Positions 29,230 through 40,500 of a stretch of 64,000 nucleotides of DNA are shown in pieces (within the stretch, counting starts at the first letter, position 1; each line of letters opens with the position of its first letter). Both the position numbers and the translations under genes were made by a program. The notes under the pieces are model-generated. The model saw only the letters and a list, made by a program, of their open reading frames with translations, made no database searches and was not told the DNA's origin. The DNA is from Syngnathus acus (lineage: Eukaryota > Chordata > Actinopteri > Syngnathiformes > Syngnathidae). Location: assembly GCF_901709675.1 (NCBI RefSeq), contig NC_051098.1, positions 11,810,918-11,874,917 of the forward strand. Direction: 5' to 3'.

Positions 29230-30824
29230 TCAGGCGTGTGTGATGACTGCGTACTCCGAGTTGGTGCTCAGTTTGCGTCTGACCTCTCTGGGCTGCGGGA
29301 GGTGAAGTCTTTCAGCTGAGCGCGAGGCCTCTATGTGACCCATTGATTCGCAGCCTCGCCACTGAAGCAGCAGAGCAAGAGTGTGAGTATTAGAGTAAAT
29401 AGAACATTAAAAAACAACCTGCACATAAATATTCACACTAATAGTGTTAGATAGTCCCTTCGCTTACCCGTTGTAAGTCTTCTGTTGCCAAATAGGCCTG
29501 AGTGAGTTCTGGTGTGCTGACACCTCTGATTGAAATCATGATTTCGGCATATGGAACCTCACTTTGACTCTCATTGTCTGCAAATTTAACGAATATTTTA
29601 TTTAGACACAAGTTCATCCTCTGTCAAAAGTATCTTGCAGGGACAATTTCACCTTGAGAGGTAACCCTTAAGGTCCGTTGTTCATTTTGGGATGCCGATG
29701 AATCTGGACGGAATGATGAAATGGTAAATACCAGATTTTCATTTGGTGCATTCATTTTTTTTCATATTACCATTCGTGGGTGAGAAAATCGCTCGGGAAT
29801 GTGTCGGCGAACTGAAATTGGAGTAAACAAAAATGAGAAATCACAAAGTCCTAATTATGGATATATTATATCAAAAATCAACCCTGACCTGGATATATCA
29901 TCTTCGTCATCATCATACTCTGAAACATGTCAAACAATTGAATAGTATTCAAATTTCAAATAAATTTGACATATTTTACTTTTCCTATCATACTTACCAT
30001 TCCTCCGGCATCGTTTGCGATTCAAACACAAATAAACGACCAAAGCCATCACCGCCATACACATAGCGACGGAAAAAGTTGCCAAAACTTGAGTTTCTGT
30101 AAATCTCCATACTTCCAGAGAGAAGAAAAAAAAACATATTTCATTGCTAATGAATATATTTACTATTGTGTATTTATATAACAAGTGGTTTCTCACCTCC
30201 GCTTGAATCCATTGGCTTAACAGTAGCAGGCACTATGAATGAAAATCACAGTTTGTGGTGGCAAAAAAAAAAAGTGTAATGTAAATAAATGCATTTTATG
30301 AATCAGACAATATGTAAATTACAGAGTGCCAGATTTTTTCTACTTACTATTATTACTTGGAGCAACTTTCCAGGTTCGGGTACTTGTCCTAGCTTCAATA
30401 TTATTATAGCGTTGACTACCATTTACATAAAGAGCTACAACTTGATGTGTTTTGGTTTTAAGATCCGGGTCATCTGTTGCTAGTGTGTAACAAGTGTAGT
30501 TAAATTTCAGATCCTGTGTGGAAACGTTGGGTAGATGAAGAGTTACTTCGCAAGAGTTGCGGTTTCGGTCCCCGAGGCACTTAAAGAGCTCGGGTTCTTT
30601 GCTCCAACAACCCCGAAGAAATTCATTAGAACAGTCGTAATGGCATTTTAGTGTGAGGGATTGCCCCAATGTAACAAGCTTGAGCTCAAAGGGCACATTG
30701 CAGCACACCGTATCTGTAAAAATAGAAAATTCTTTGTTAGATGATATAATTACAGAAAAATCAAATCAATATTACCTTCGGTTATCCATAGATAAAGCAG
30801 TGTTAAATGGAATATGATCAGCAT
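29230..30824 (-). CDS. Single-Ig-domain transmembrane receptor with two ITIM-type motifs
   Basis: Nine exons join in frame to 309 aa: 30776-30824, 30348-30713, 30197-30232, 29998-30111, 29889-29919, 29771-29811, 29653-29703, 29468-29577, 29230-29361. Exon 1 is a signal peptide (MLIIFHLTLLYLWI). Exon 2 is one Ig-like domain with extra cysteines (CHYDCSNEF, RGCWSK, ELFKC, FNYTCYTL), a pattern reminiscent of the CD300/pIgR/TREM group, with NVS, NYT and NGS glycosylation sites. Exon 3 is a short stalk. Exon 4 is a membrane helix (about 159-180) followed by NRKRCRRN. The tail has an acidic patch (EYDDDEDD) and two tyrosine motifs that fit the ITIM pattern S/I/V/LxYxxI/V/L: VPYAEI (Tyr239) and SEYAVI (Tyr303), the second six residues from the C-terminus. 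This is the layout of an inhibitory leukocyte receptor that recruits SHP-type phosphatases (family knowledge). The exact family is unknown to me. Confidence 0.82.
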
Positions 30825-30914
30825 TGTTCAAATGAAATCTTGTCGAGTGCTGCCTTTTAAAATGAACTCAGCTCGTTTACAGAGTTTTGGAAATATATTG
30901 CCAAGCCCCCATCT

Positions 30915-30928
30915 AACCACAGGAAGTG
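30915..30928 (+). promoter_or_regulatory. Composite RUNX-ETS site
   Basis: AACCACAGGAAGTG joins a RUNX site (AACCACA) directly to an ETS/PU.1-type core (AGGAAGTG). This arrangement is known from haematopoietic promoters and enhancers. It lies about 90-105 bp upstream of the receptor start codon. Function is inferred from sequence only. Confidence 0.45.
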
Positions 30929-31416
30929 GCATACCTACGACTGAAAGAAAATAACTTTCCATTTTGTCGCAGCTGTCGCATCGCTACGGAAAGTTCAGTT
31001 GAGAGATGACAAGCTTGTCGTCAAAGATGATATGCCAACTGTAAACCCACTCATTGATATTTAAAGGCGCTAGAAAATTGTTGGGAAAAAAAAAGCGTTG
31101 GATAAATGATGCAATAGATGAAGATGTGGTACATGTCTGTAGAAAATGCGACTGATGAGCATTTCAAACAGGATGTTAATCTTTAAATCCTAAATGTGCA
31201 TGTTTGAAACAAGCACATCATTTTTGTATTTTCATGTGTTCCATTCGCTTCATTGTCACCACCTAACGAATAGCACAGGCCGCATGAATAATTACAAACG
31301 TAGATACGAAGTTCTCTTTAGCACATAGTCATGCATTATGAAGAAGGAGAATCCAGTTACACTCCATCACCGAACACCATTATCAACTTCGGCACTCCCT
31401 CGGCAATCGTGTTCTC

Positions 31417-31427
31417 GTTTCACTTTC
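31417..31427 (-). promoter_or_regulatory. ISRE/IRF-type element
   Basis: GTTTCACTTTC on the plus strand reads GAAAGTGAAAC on the minus strand. It matches the interferon-stimulated response element core GAAANNGAAAC exactly. It is 108 bp upstream of the start codon of the giant plus-strand gene. Confidence 0.45.
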
Positions 31428-31534
31428 AGCGACTGAGAGCTTCTCATTTTCATACATTAAACAGTCACGCAGGTTCAGACCAAACAATTCGGAATTAACA
31501 AAGCCTATTGCGCTTTATTGGATGTTTATTGAAA

Positions 31535-34500
31535 ATGCATCTGTTGTGGTTTTTAGATTTATTGATTTTTGTGATGTGCGTCCAACTCGGATTGACGTCT
31601 GGTAAGAACGATATACTACGTCATTTCTTTTTGTAAGTCAAATCTCATATGTTATATTTGTGTCTAATCATTTGAAGCCAGCACAGATCAATTCTCAAAT
31701 GAATTTGTTGAGTGTCTGGAAGGAACCTACTTCTCCCACCAATATTGCTTGGAGTGCCCCTCGGGTCATTTGTAAGCCCCCAATAAAATCAAAGAAAAAA
31801 AATATGCAGGTAAAATATTGATTTAATGACGTATGGCTGTTCCACAGTTGTCCTGGAAATGAATCAGCGGCTCAGAGATGTGGCTTGGGAACATTCAATC
31901 CGTATACGGGGAAAAGCAGAATCACTGACTGCAAGGTAAACTGGTGTCAAACTCAAGGCCCGGGGGCCAGATACGGCCCGCCACATCATTTTATGTGGCC
32001 GGCGGAAAAATTGTGCATCAAATTAATCAATTACTAAAATTGCAAATTGTGTTCACTTTTAATCTTTTTTTTCTATTGTTGTTTTTAATATTTGAACTGT
32101 TTTTACTAGTCTAATTAGAAAACGAGTTATTTGTCGGTTTGTTTCATAGCTTATCCAATGTTTGGGTTGACAGTCATAATGGCCCTCCGAAGGAAACTAT
32201 GACTACGATGTGGCCCGTGACAAAAATAACTTTGACACCCCTTGTCTACAAAGTCCAATAAGACCATTTGTGAAGAGTCGAGTCCCACTTCAACACGATT
32301 CACAATGGCCTTAAGGTCTTGCCAAGATTATATTTGTCATCACTAGAGAGCCATTAATCATAACAATTGAAAAAAAAACCCCACAGAAGACATGTTCCTA
32401 ACTTTGAACTGAAAAACTATTCATGTGGTTATAGAAGGTGGTGGTGGTGGGGGTGGGGGGGTCCTCACACGGAGCGTGGTGACCTCATTCTTTAGCTCTT
32501 AGGCGTAAAGATGCACTGTAGAATACCAACGGTGATTGTCTTCTATTATGAATGAGCGATTCTATTATGTCATGACTCCCCGTGGTGTGTCACAGCCTTG
32601 TTTCCCAGGTCTGATAGCGTCCGAGGACCGAGTAGATTGCAAGCTCTGCCCAGCAGGTTTCTCCTGCTTTCCAGCTAATGGAAGCATCTCCTTATGTCCT
32701 CCCGGGGAACATTCTCCTGAAGGGATTCTTCAGTGTCTAACATGTCCTGTAGACTCAGTTTGCACGTTTGGATTTGCACGTAAAGTAAGAGATGATTATT
32801 ATGTTTTGCTACGTGCAGTTTTTTTTTTTGCTAACAGTACTTTCATGGCTAACAGTGTGGACCTGGAAAAGAGCCAAACTTTGATCACACAGAGTGTAAT
32901 GACTGCCACCCTGGATTTTACTCCAGCGTGTGTACTATCCACTGCCTTCAGTGTCCTGCAGGTTAAAATAAAATAAAATAAAATAAATTACAATGCATGA
33001 GTGCACGTGATCTACAACAGCCAATCAAATAAAAGTAAAATATTCCACAGGAAGTTACTGTCCACACAGCGGGATGTCCCAGCCGCTCTCTTGTCCACCA
33101 GGCTCAACTTCCACAGCGGGTCAGACCTCGTGTCAGAGATGTAATGATACCTCCACATCGTGTCGGGGAGCCACGCCCCCTCTCTGGAGGCGGCAGTCAA
33201 GTCAACCCGGTCCATGTAGACCAGGAACATACAAACTTGAGGATTCAGTTTGCATTACGTGTCCAGTAGGTTAGTGTCCATCTATATTGTAATCGGTAGG
33301 GAGATAATAATGTCTGTAATATGTAAAAAGTATTTACCGTAAATTTCGGAATATAAGCCGCTACTTTTTTCTCACCAGAATCATGAATTTTAGCTGGTGC
33401 GGTTTATAGTCCGTTGCGTCTTATAGTCCGAAAAGTACGGTATGTTTTTTTTTTTCAACATAGGTCATTACTGTGAAGGAGGTGTCGCTATACCTTGTCC
33501 CGCAGGGAGTTATGGTCCCAAAGAAGGTCTCCAGAGACGGACAAACTGCACAATCTGTCCTGCAGGTAGTAGATTGATTAGATTGTTGATGAACGATTAA
33601 AGTAATTTATCCTTATCCACAAATACTTGTCTCTAGGGTTTTACTGTCTGGAAGGGACCTCAGCTCGGCCTTCCCCTCAGTTCTTGTGCCCAGCGGGTTT
33701 CTATTGTGAGGAGGGCACAGCCATCCCTCATGGGTCACCTTGTCCTGCTGGAACAGCAGGAGAACAAGTCGGTCAGACAAGTAGGGCATCTTGCAAAAGA
33801 TGCAGCGAAGGACGATTTTGTCCTGCTGGTAAATTCAACCTGATGACTGGAAGGAGAAATACGGTAATTAAATCCGAAAATGTAATCTGTGTTTGTATTG
33901 ACAGGCTCCTCAGCTCCTGGCTTGCCTTGCGCTCGCGGAAGGTTCTGTCCTGCTGGCACCCCGGAGGAAGTCACATGTCCCCGAGGCACCTTCACCCCTC
34001 ATCAAGGAGCAATAAGTTGGTTTGCATTTTATGATATCATGTCATTCAATATCTTTTCATTTACGTGAATTCCTTCAACACCAAGCTGAAGTTTGCCCTT
34101 TAAGGATGTGTTGCTTGAAATGTCACTGCAGTTGTAAGATAAAAATGAACCCATATATGATGTCCTTCTATTCAGGATGACTCACGAGATAAATATGAAT
34201 CCTAACAGATGGGATGCAAAAAAGGGCACTGAGGGGTTATCTTCGAAATAAATGCCAGGAATTGTACAGAAAAAGGAAGATAAAAATAAACGTTCTCCTT
34301 CTCCAGGTTCTAAGGACTGTCTCAGATGCCCAGCCGGTTTCTATTGCCCCGAGGGGACAAGTGACCCTGTACCGTGTATGCCGGGTTCCTTTAACCCTTT
34401 GGAGGGTCAGGCCGAGTTGGCTGACTGCAGAGAGTGCCACGCAGGAAAGGCCTGCACTCGGATCGCTCTGACGGCTCCAGATGTGGACTGCATGCAAGGG

Positions 34501-37500
34501 TGAGGAACCGTCAATCTCATTATCTGGGCAATTTTGACTAATTGCGCCCCTCCCCTCACTGTTTAGGTTTGCGTGTCCTCCCGGTTCATCGAAACCCGAC
34601 GCTCCAAGCAACGCGTGTCCTCCAGGGACACTGAGCAATCGTACGGCCCTCACGGATCGGTCGCAATGTCAGCAGTGTCCGGCCCGATACGCTTGTCTTC
34701 GAGGTTCGTCGCTCCTGTTTAGTGAAGTGAAAAAATATTGATGAGCAAGTTAATATTTTATTTTCTTAGGGACTGGTGGGATCCACCGACCACCTCTCTC
34801 CTGCTCTGTCGGCCATTATTGCCCACCCGGTACCAAGTTCCCCACCCAGTACAAATGTCCCGTGGGGACTTGGAGCGGTCAGAGTGGATTAGAAGCCGAG
34901 AGCGAATGCCAGCCATGCCCGCAGGGTTGGTACTGTTTGGTAGGATCGGGAGCGCCGTCGGGCCGATGCAACTCTGGCCACTACTGTCCCGAAGGTACAC
35001 AAAGATCGGAAAACTCTCGAGGAACTAAATCCATTTATGTGCATGATGTTTCATCCTCAGGGACCGCATACGGCGCCCAGTTTCCCTGCCCCGCGGGCAC
35101 GTATAGCCTCCACATGGGCAACAGGCAGAAAAACGATTGCCTGCCTTGCCCCGAAGGCTCATTTTGTCTCGAAGGAAGCTCCAAACCTGCCCCCTGCCCC
35201 CCGTAAGCACCGATATTAAATAACCGAGAGGGCTCAGTATATGCACTCCCGTTCCATCTTTGTCCAGATCAACATTTCGCCGCCTAGAAGGAGGGGAGAC
35301 GCTGGAAGACTGCTCCACTTGCCCCGGCGGTTATTTCTGCTCCCACTCAGCCACGGTTAACCCCAAAGTGTGCGGAGCCGGCAGCTATTCTGTAAGATTC
35401 ATCGCCCACCGTCTTTTGCGACTGGTCAGCTGATCAGCAAGAAGCAGATAATGTTTGTCATCCTGATGGTGTTATTTATTTTATTTTTTTACCTTTTCAG
35501 CCTCCGCAGTGATACAGCTCATATTAGTCACCTCCTATCTGTAGAGGAGAGGAGCAAGTTTTTTTTTTTTTTTTTTCACTCTGTGACGCTGGCTGACTTT
35601 TCCAAGTTCCGAGTTTTATGTATGAAAAGTCATTTAGTCAAAAGCTCAAACTATTACCATCGCAAAGTTTTTTAATTTTGTAGGTAGTTTGTTAAAAAGG
35701 ACCTAAAGATTATTAGAGATATTATTATTATTGTTTTCATTATTATGCATATTTAATTTTCCAGATTTTTGGTGCGTTGTTAAAACGTGGCCTACTGACA
35801 CTGACGTTTTTTAGCCAATAATTCCATCAATATTAATATTTATCTACATTTCAGAAATTTATAATCAATAAAAAAAAAAACGACAACACCGAATTAGTTT
35901 TTCTGACATCACAAACCACAAGCGTTATATAATGTATTATTTCTTCAACCTTCCATTTCCTCTTCTCCTTTTGTCTTTTAAGTTTTCATCTTGCGATATT
36001 CCTCCCCCATACCGGTGGATATCTTTAACATCAATAACTTGCTGAATCTTCCTCCATAACCTTTTAACTTTTTCTGTGTGTGTGTGTAGGACGAAGGTGC
36101 TGCAGAGTGTTCTCCGTGCTTGCCGGGGCACTTCTGCAGTGACGAGACCACAAGTGAAGAAACCATGCTAAGTGTCATGGTGTGCCCCCCGGGCTTCCTC
36201 TGCTCTCAGGGCTTGGCCCGAGACCCTCGCCGCTCAGCCATTCTCTGTCCTCGTGGCTTCTTCTGCCCTGGAGGAGGCATTGTGAGTTTAAGAAGTGCGC
36301 ATTCAGACTTATCATCATGGCTTGTGACCTCCCGACACATTTCCCTGCAGGATCCCAACCCCATTCCCTGCCCCAATGGTACCTACAGTGCCAATCCCGG
36401 TTTAAGTGAAGTCACTGAATGTGTCCCGTGCCCTGAAGGGAAGTACTGTTTTTCCGAGCACCCTGAGGAGCACCCCATCACAACACCTGTAAGACTACGT
36501 CAATCATGCACGTTTCAGTATTTGTCCTTGACAACTCAGTTCTAGTTAACTCATTCACGACCAGCTCAGTTAAAATGGATATTTGACGTCTATAGCCGTC
36601 AATGGTAGTGAATGAGTTTATTAGAAATTTGCCTTCACAGAAATTTATTTCACACTACTTTGTCTTGCAGACTGGCTTTTGCCCCGACGGGCATTACTGC
36701 CCTATCGGAACTGGGTACAAATATTCCAACCCCTGCCAAGCTGGGCAATACAGAAGCACAGAATTTGGTCACAGCGGAGAGGTGTGTGTTTCATGCCCAT
36801 CCAGGCACTACTGTGACCGAGCAGGAATGCACACCCCCTCTGTCTGCCCTCAGGTGGCTTTACACACTCTTTTATAGACTGACACTAGATTTTCAGCAGT
36901 TTCCCTTTATTAGTGTCCATCTATCATTGACTTTATAGGGTTTTTATTGTCCTGAAGGATCCTCCTCCGCTCAAACCTGTCCGGAGGGAAGCTATGGCTC
37001 ACGCTCAGCTCTCAGTGATGTGTCGGAGTGCTCCCTTTGTGGTGCCGGTTGGTACTGCAGTGGGGTAGGCTTGGCAGAGGCTTCTGGTATCTGCAAAGCT
37101 GGATTTTACTGTAAAGAGGGAGCTAAGTCTGCTGTATGTTTTGGGATTTTTTTTTTTACCAAGAATAAGGACCTCACATATTCAATGACATGAATCTTTT
37201 ATTGTGATTCTAACCAGACTCCAATAGACGGAAAGATGGGCGGTTGGTGTCCTCCAGGAAGTTACTGTCCACCAGCTTCCACCTCGCCTCTTCCATGCCC
37301 CCCTGGAACGTTCAGTAACAGCTCCGGTCTGGGTAGACTTCAAGATTGTGTCAGCTGTCCACCAGGGTAACATCATGTTACGGCAAAAAAAAAATGGTTT
37401 TAACACCTTGAGCCTCCCATGACATTTTGTTTCCCTTCCTCTAAGTTTTTATTGTTTAGGTTCCAACAACAGCTCCCCTTCAGGCCTTTGCTCTCCTGGA

Positions 37501-40500
37501 TATTACTGCACTGGCGGATCAGCTTCTCCCATCCAGCATGAAGCAGAGCAGGGTCACTATACATTGGAAGGAGCAGTCAAACCAGAGCCGTGTCCTTTTG
37601 GAACTTTCCAGCCAGTATGAAGAAAAAAGTGACATTGTGCTGAGGCAGACTTGATATATTATTCAAGGTTGTTTTCTCTTCTTCTCCAAAGCGCCGAGGT
37701 GCACAGTCGTGCGTGCACTGTCAAGGAGGACGACTGTGCAACCAGACCGGTTTGTCCCAGCCACCACTGTGCCCAAAAGGATACTACTGTCCTCCAGCAT
37801 CATCATCTCCTCACCCCTGTCCTATTGTCAGTTGAGTGCATGATACATCAAATGGATTTTTTGTACTACTGGGGCAACTGATAATAATTTAATGTCAACA
37901 ATATGGAATGTGATGATTTAGGGTCGGTATTTAGATGAGCCCGGTGGTGAAGATGTGCAGCATTGTCGTCCTTGTGAGGCAGGATGGTTTTGCAGTAAAG
38001 CTGGCCTCGCTGACCCCGAGGGCCCCTGTGACCCCGGGCATTATTGTACCTCGGCAGCTTCTACAGCTTCTCCAGTAAGACAAGCAATCTGGTATGACAT
38101 CATTAATATTTAAATTTCCAATGACTCGATCGTTTATTCCCTCGGGTTGCTTTGGAGTCTGGAGGAGTGTGTCCCGCAGGCTACGTTTGTCCCAGAGGGA
38201 CCAAATACCCACAGCAACACCCCTGTCCAGTTGGAACTTGGAGTAATAGTTTGGGGGTCCATAATCTGTCAGACTGCCTGCCCTGCCCACCTGGACTATA
38301 CTGTAACACAACTGGAATAATACAACCTTCAGGGACATGTGATCCAGGTGATGTACAAATTTGTCAATACATTTATTACTGTCATAATTACATTACACAA
38401 AAACATACAACTATAATCATGATTGCCTTTTATAGCCTTTTATTTTAAATAGTAATGATAATAATAATTAATAATAATAATAATCTCTGCAATTATGACT
38501 TTTTTAATTTCCTTATAATGAAACTGCGAAAGAGCTACAATAAAAAAATAAAATAAAAGCTCTTCCTGGTCATAATGTTCCGTTTATTGCCTTATAAAGC
38601 TAATTTGATGTTGACCAATAAAAAATAAAAATATCATGGCAATTCCTCCTGGTCTTTTTAAAAATTTTTTTTTTTTTTAGGGTTTTATTGTTCAGGGGGC
38701 GCAGTGTCTCCAAAACCTTTTGATGGTTTGACAGGGAACATTTGTCCCATCGGGCACTACTGCCTCATGGGTTCAACTTCCCCTACACCGTGCCCCGATG
38801 GGACCTTCACAAACACAACAGGTACTAAAGAAGTATGTCGATAGAAAATACAAATACATTTTAAAATTCCTTTTTGATTTGAAGGTGCAGAAGCCTGTAG
38901 AGATTGCCCCCCCGGGAGCTACTGTCTATCAGGGGAGGCCATACAACCTTGCCCTTTGGGTCACTATTGTCTCGAGGGGGGCGTCGAAGGCATCCTGCCT
39001 TGCCCTCCTGGTACATACAACCCTCATTTGGGCTTCAGCCAAGTAGAACAGTGCCTCATTTGTCCAGCAGGTGAGAGTATTGTCTCATATTTGGTATCAC
39101 TTAGCTAAACCAGCACTGGAAAGGATCTCACTCAATTTTATTGTGACTTTTTTTTGTGTTTTTGTTTTCTCTGGCTTGTTAACAGGCTTCTACTGTGACG
39201 ACTGGGGTCTTTCTGAGCCCACCGGACCCTGCCAGGCTGGTTACTACTGCATAGCAGGTAGGCGATTCTCAAATTTGGCAATATACTGATGAACCGGATT
39301 ACAAATAAAAACTTTTTACAGGTGTAAACTTCCCAAATCCAGATGTAAATTACAGTACTGGAGTTGGAGGAGCATGTCCAAAGGGGACATATTGTCCTGA
39401 GGGGACCAGTCTTCCGTTCCCATGTCCCCTTGGAACCTACTCAGATAGGTCAGGGAGAACTAATACAACACATTTTTTAAAATCTAAACATTTTGACATT
39501 TCTTTGTGCTTTTAGTCTTTACGTGACAGATATCACCGGATGCAGCCCGTGTCCGGCAGGCCGATTCTGTGCAACCGAAGGTCTGAGTCGACCGTCGGGA
39601 AAATGTCAGACAGGTTTTTACTGTCCAGGTGGAGACTCAGCAGCAACAGGTAACAAATAAAATATGAAATTCTTTCTTTCCTTTCCTATAGACCTCCACC
39701 AATGCCAAATGCAGGAAATATGAATGCATGACGGTATTTTGTTGACAGTGATACATGAATTAGTCAGGCTTTATCACAAGATTCATCAGAATAACAGCTT
39801 AATGGTCATGATGGCAGTAATTTGCCGCATCTAATTGCTTTTCCCCTCCACAGGCTCGGAGGGAGGTCTTTGCCCACCCGCTCATTATTGCCTGCAAGGC
39901 AGTACAGCCCCAACATCCTGCCCAGCTGGATCCTACACAAACCTCACAGGACAGTCGATATGCTCACCCTGCCCTGCTGGCTACTACTGCCCGGAGAAGA
40001 CAAGCGACTTTGCTAAGTTTCCTTGCCCGCCAGGGTTCTACTGTCCCGATGGTAGGCTCACCCAGAAACCTCTTTGTGTTCTTGCTTGGCATATTTTGCT
40101 CACTGGACAATTCATTAGGTAGACCTGCATATTTAATGAGATCCAATACAAAATCGAGATTTAAATTGAAAATCTGAAAGAAGTCTATGTCACCAAGATG
40201 ATGTTTGCTAAGACTCCCCTTTGAATTTTAACAAATTAAAATTATTCATTTTATTTTAGTTTATTATATTATTTAGTATTTACACTTAATTGTGCATTAT
40301 TCATTTTATTTTAGTTTATTATATCATTTACACTTAATTGTGTATTCACTGGTTTTATGAGATGTTTCATTTTGTTGTTTCATTTAATTGTACTTTTTTT
40401 TGGTTCTGATTATTAAGGAAGAACCTGCGTGAGTCCATGGTGTTGCAAAAGTGACATTTTGCAACAATCCAAACAATTTATGAACTTGACAAAAAAACAG

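Larger units (their letters stand above)
30825..31534. promoter_or_regulatory. Divergent intergenic region between ITIM receptor and giant module gene
   Basis: Two genes start in opposite directions with 710 bp between their start codons, so both promoters must lie here or in untranslated exons very near. The receptor-proximal side has a RUNX-ETS composite (30915-30928) and the side near the giant gene has an ISRE-like site (31417-31427). No obvious CpG island is visible. That the region works as one shared bidirectional promoter is inference. Confidence 0.5.
31535..35391 (+). other. Giant gene, exons 1-14
   Basis: Exons: 31535-31601 (signal peptide), 31678-31771, 31848-31935, 32596-32784, 32856-32961, 33051-33269, 33464-33565, 33637-33828, 33905-34015, 34307-34499, 34567-34703, 34770-34994, 35061-35202, 35268-35391. 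The first modules are the least regular ([26 protein letters not shown] in exons 2-3; [14 protein letters not shown] in exon 5), and exon 6 contains a basic stretch [10 protein letters not shown]. Classic CPAGFYCxEGT modules begin in exon 8. Donor phases for exons 1-14 are 1,2,0,0,1,1,1,1,1,2,1,1,2,0, each matched by the next acceptor. Confidence 0.85.

Noticed and set aside
31525-31601. Upstream ATG (31523) as the start of the giant protein
   Set aside because: That frame gives [10 protein letters not shown] with charged residues and no signal-peptide core, and does not match the phase of exon 2. The ATG at 31535 gives a clear signal peptide and correct phase.
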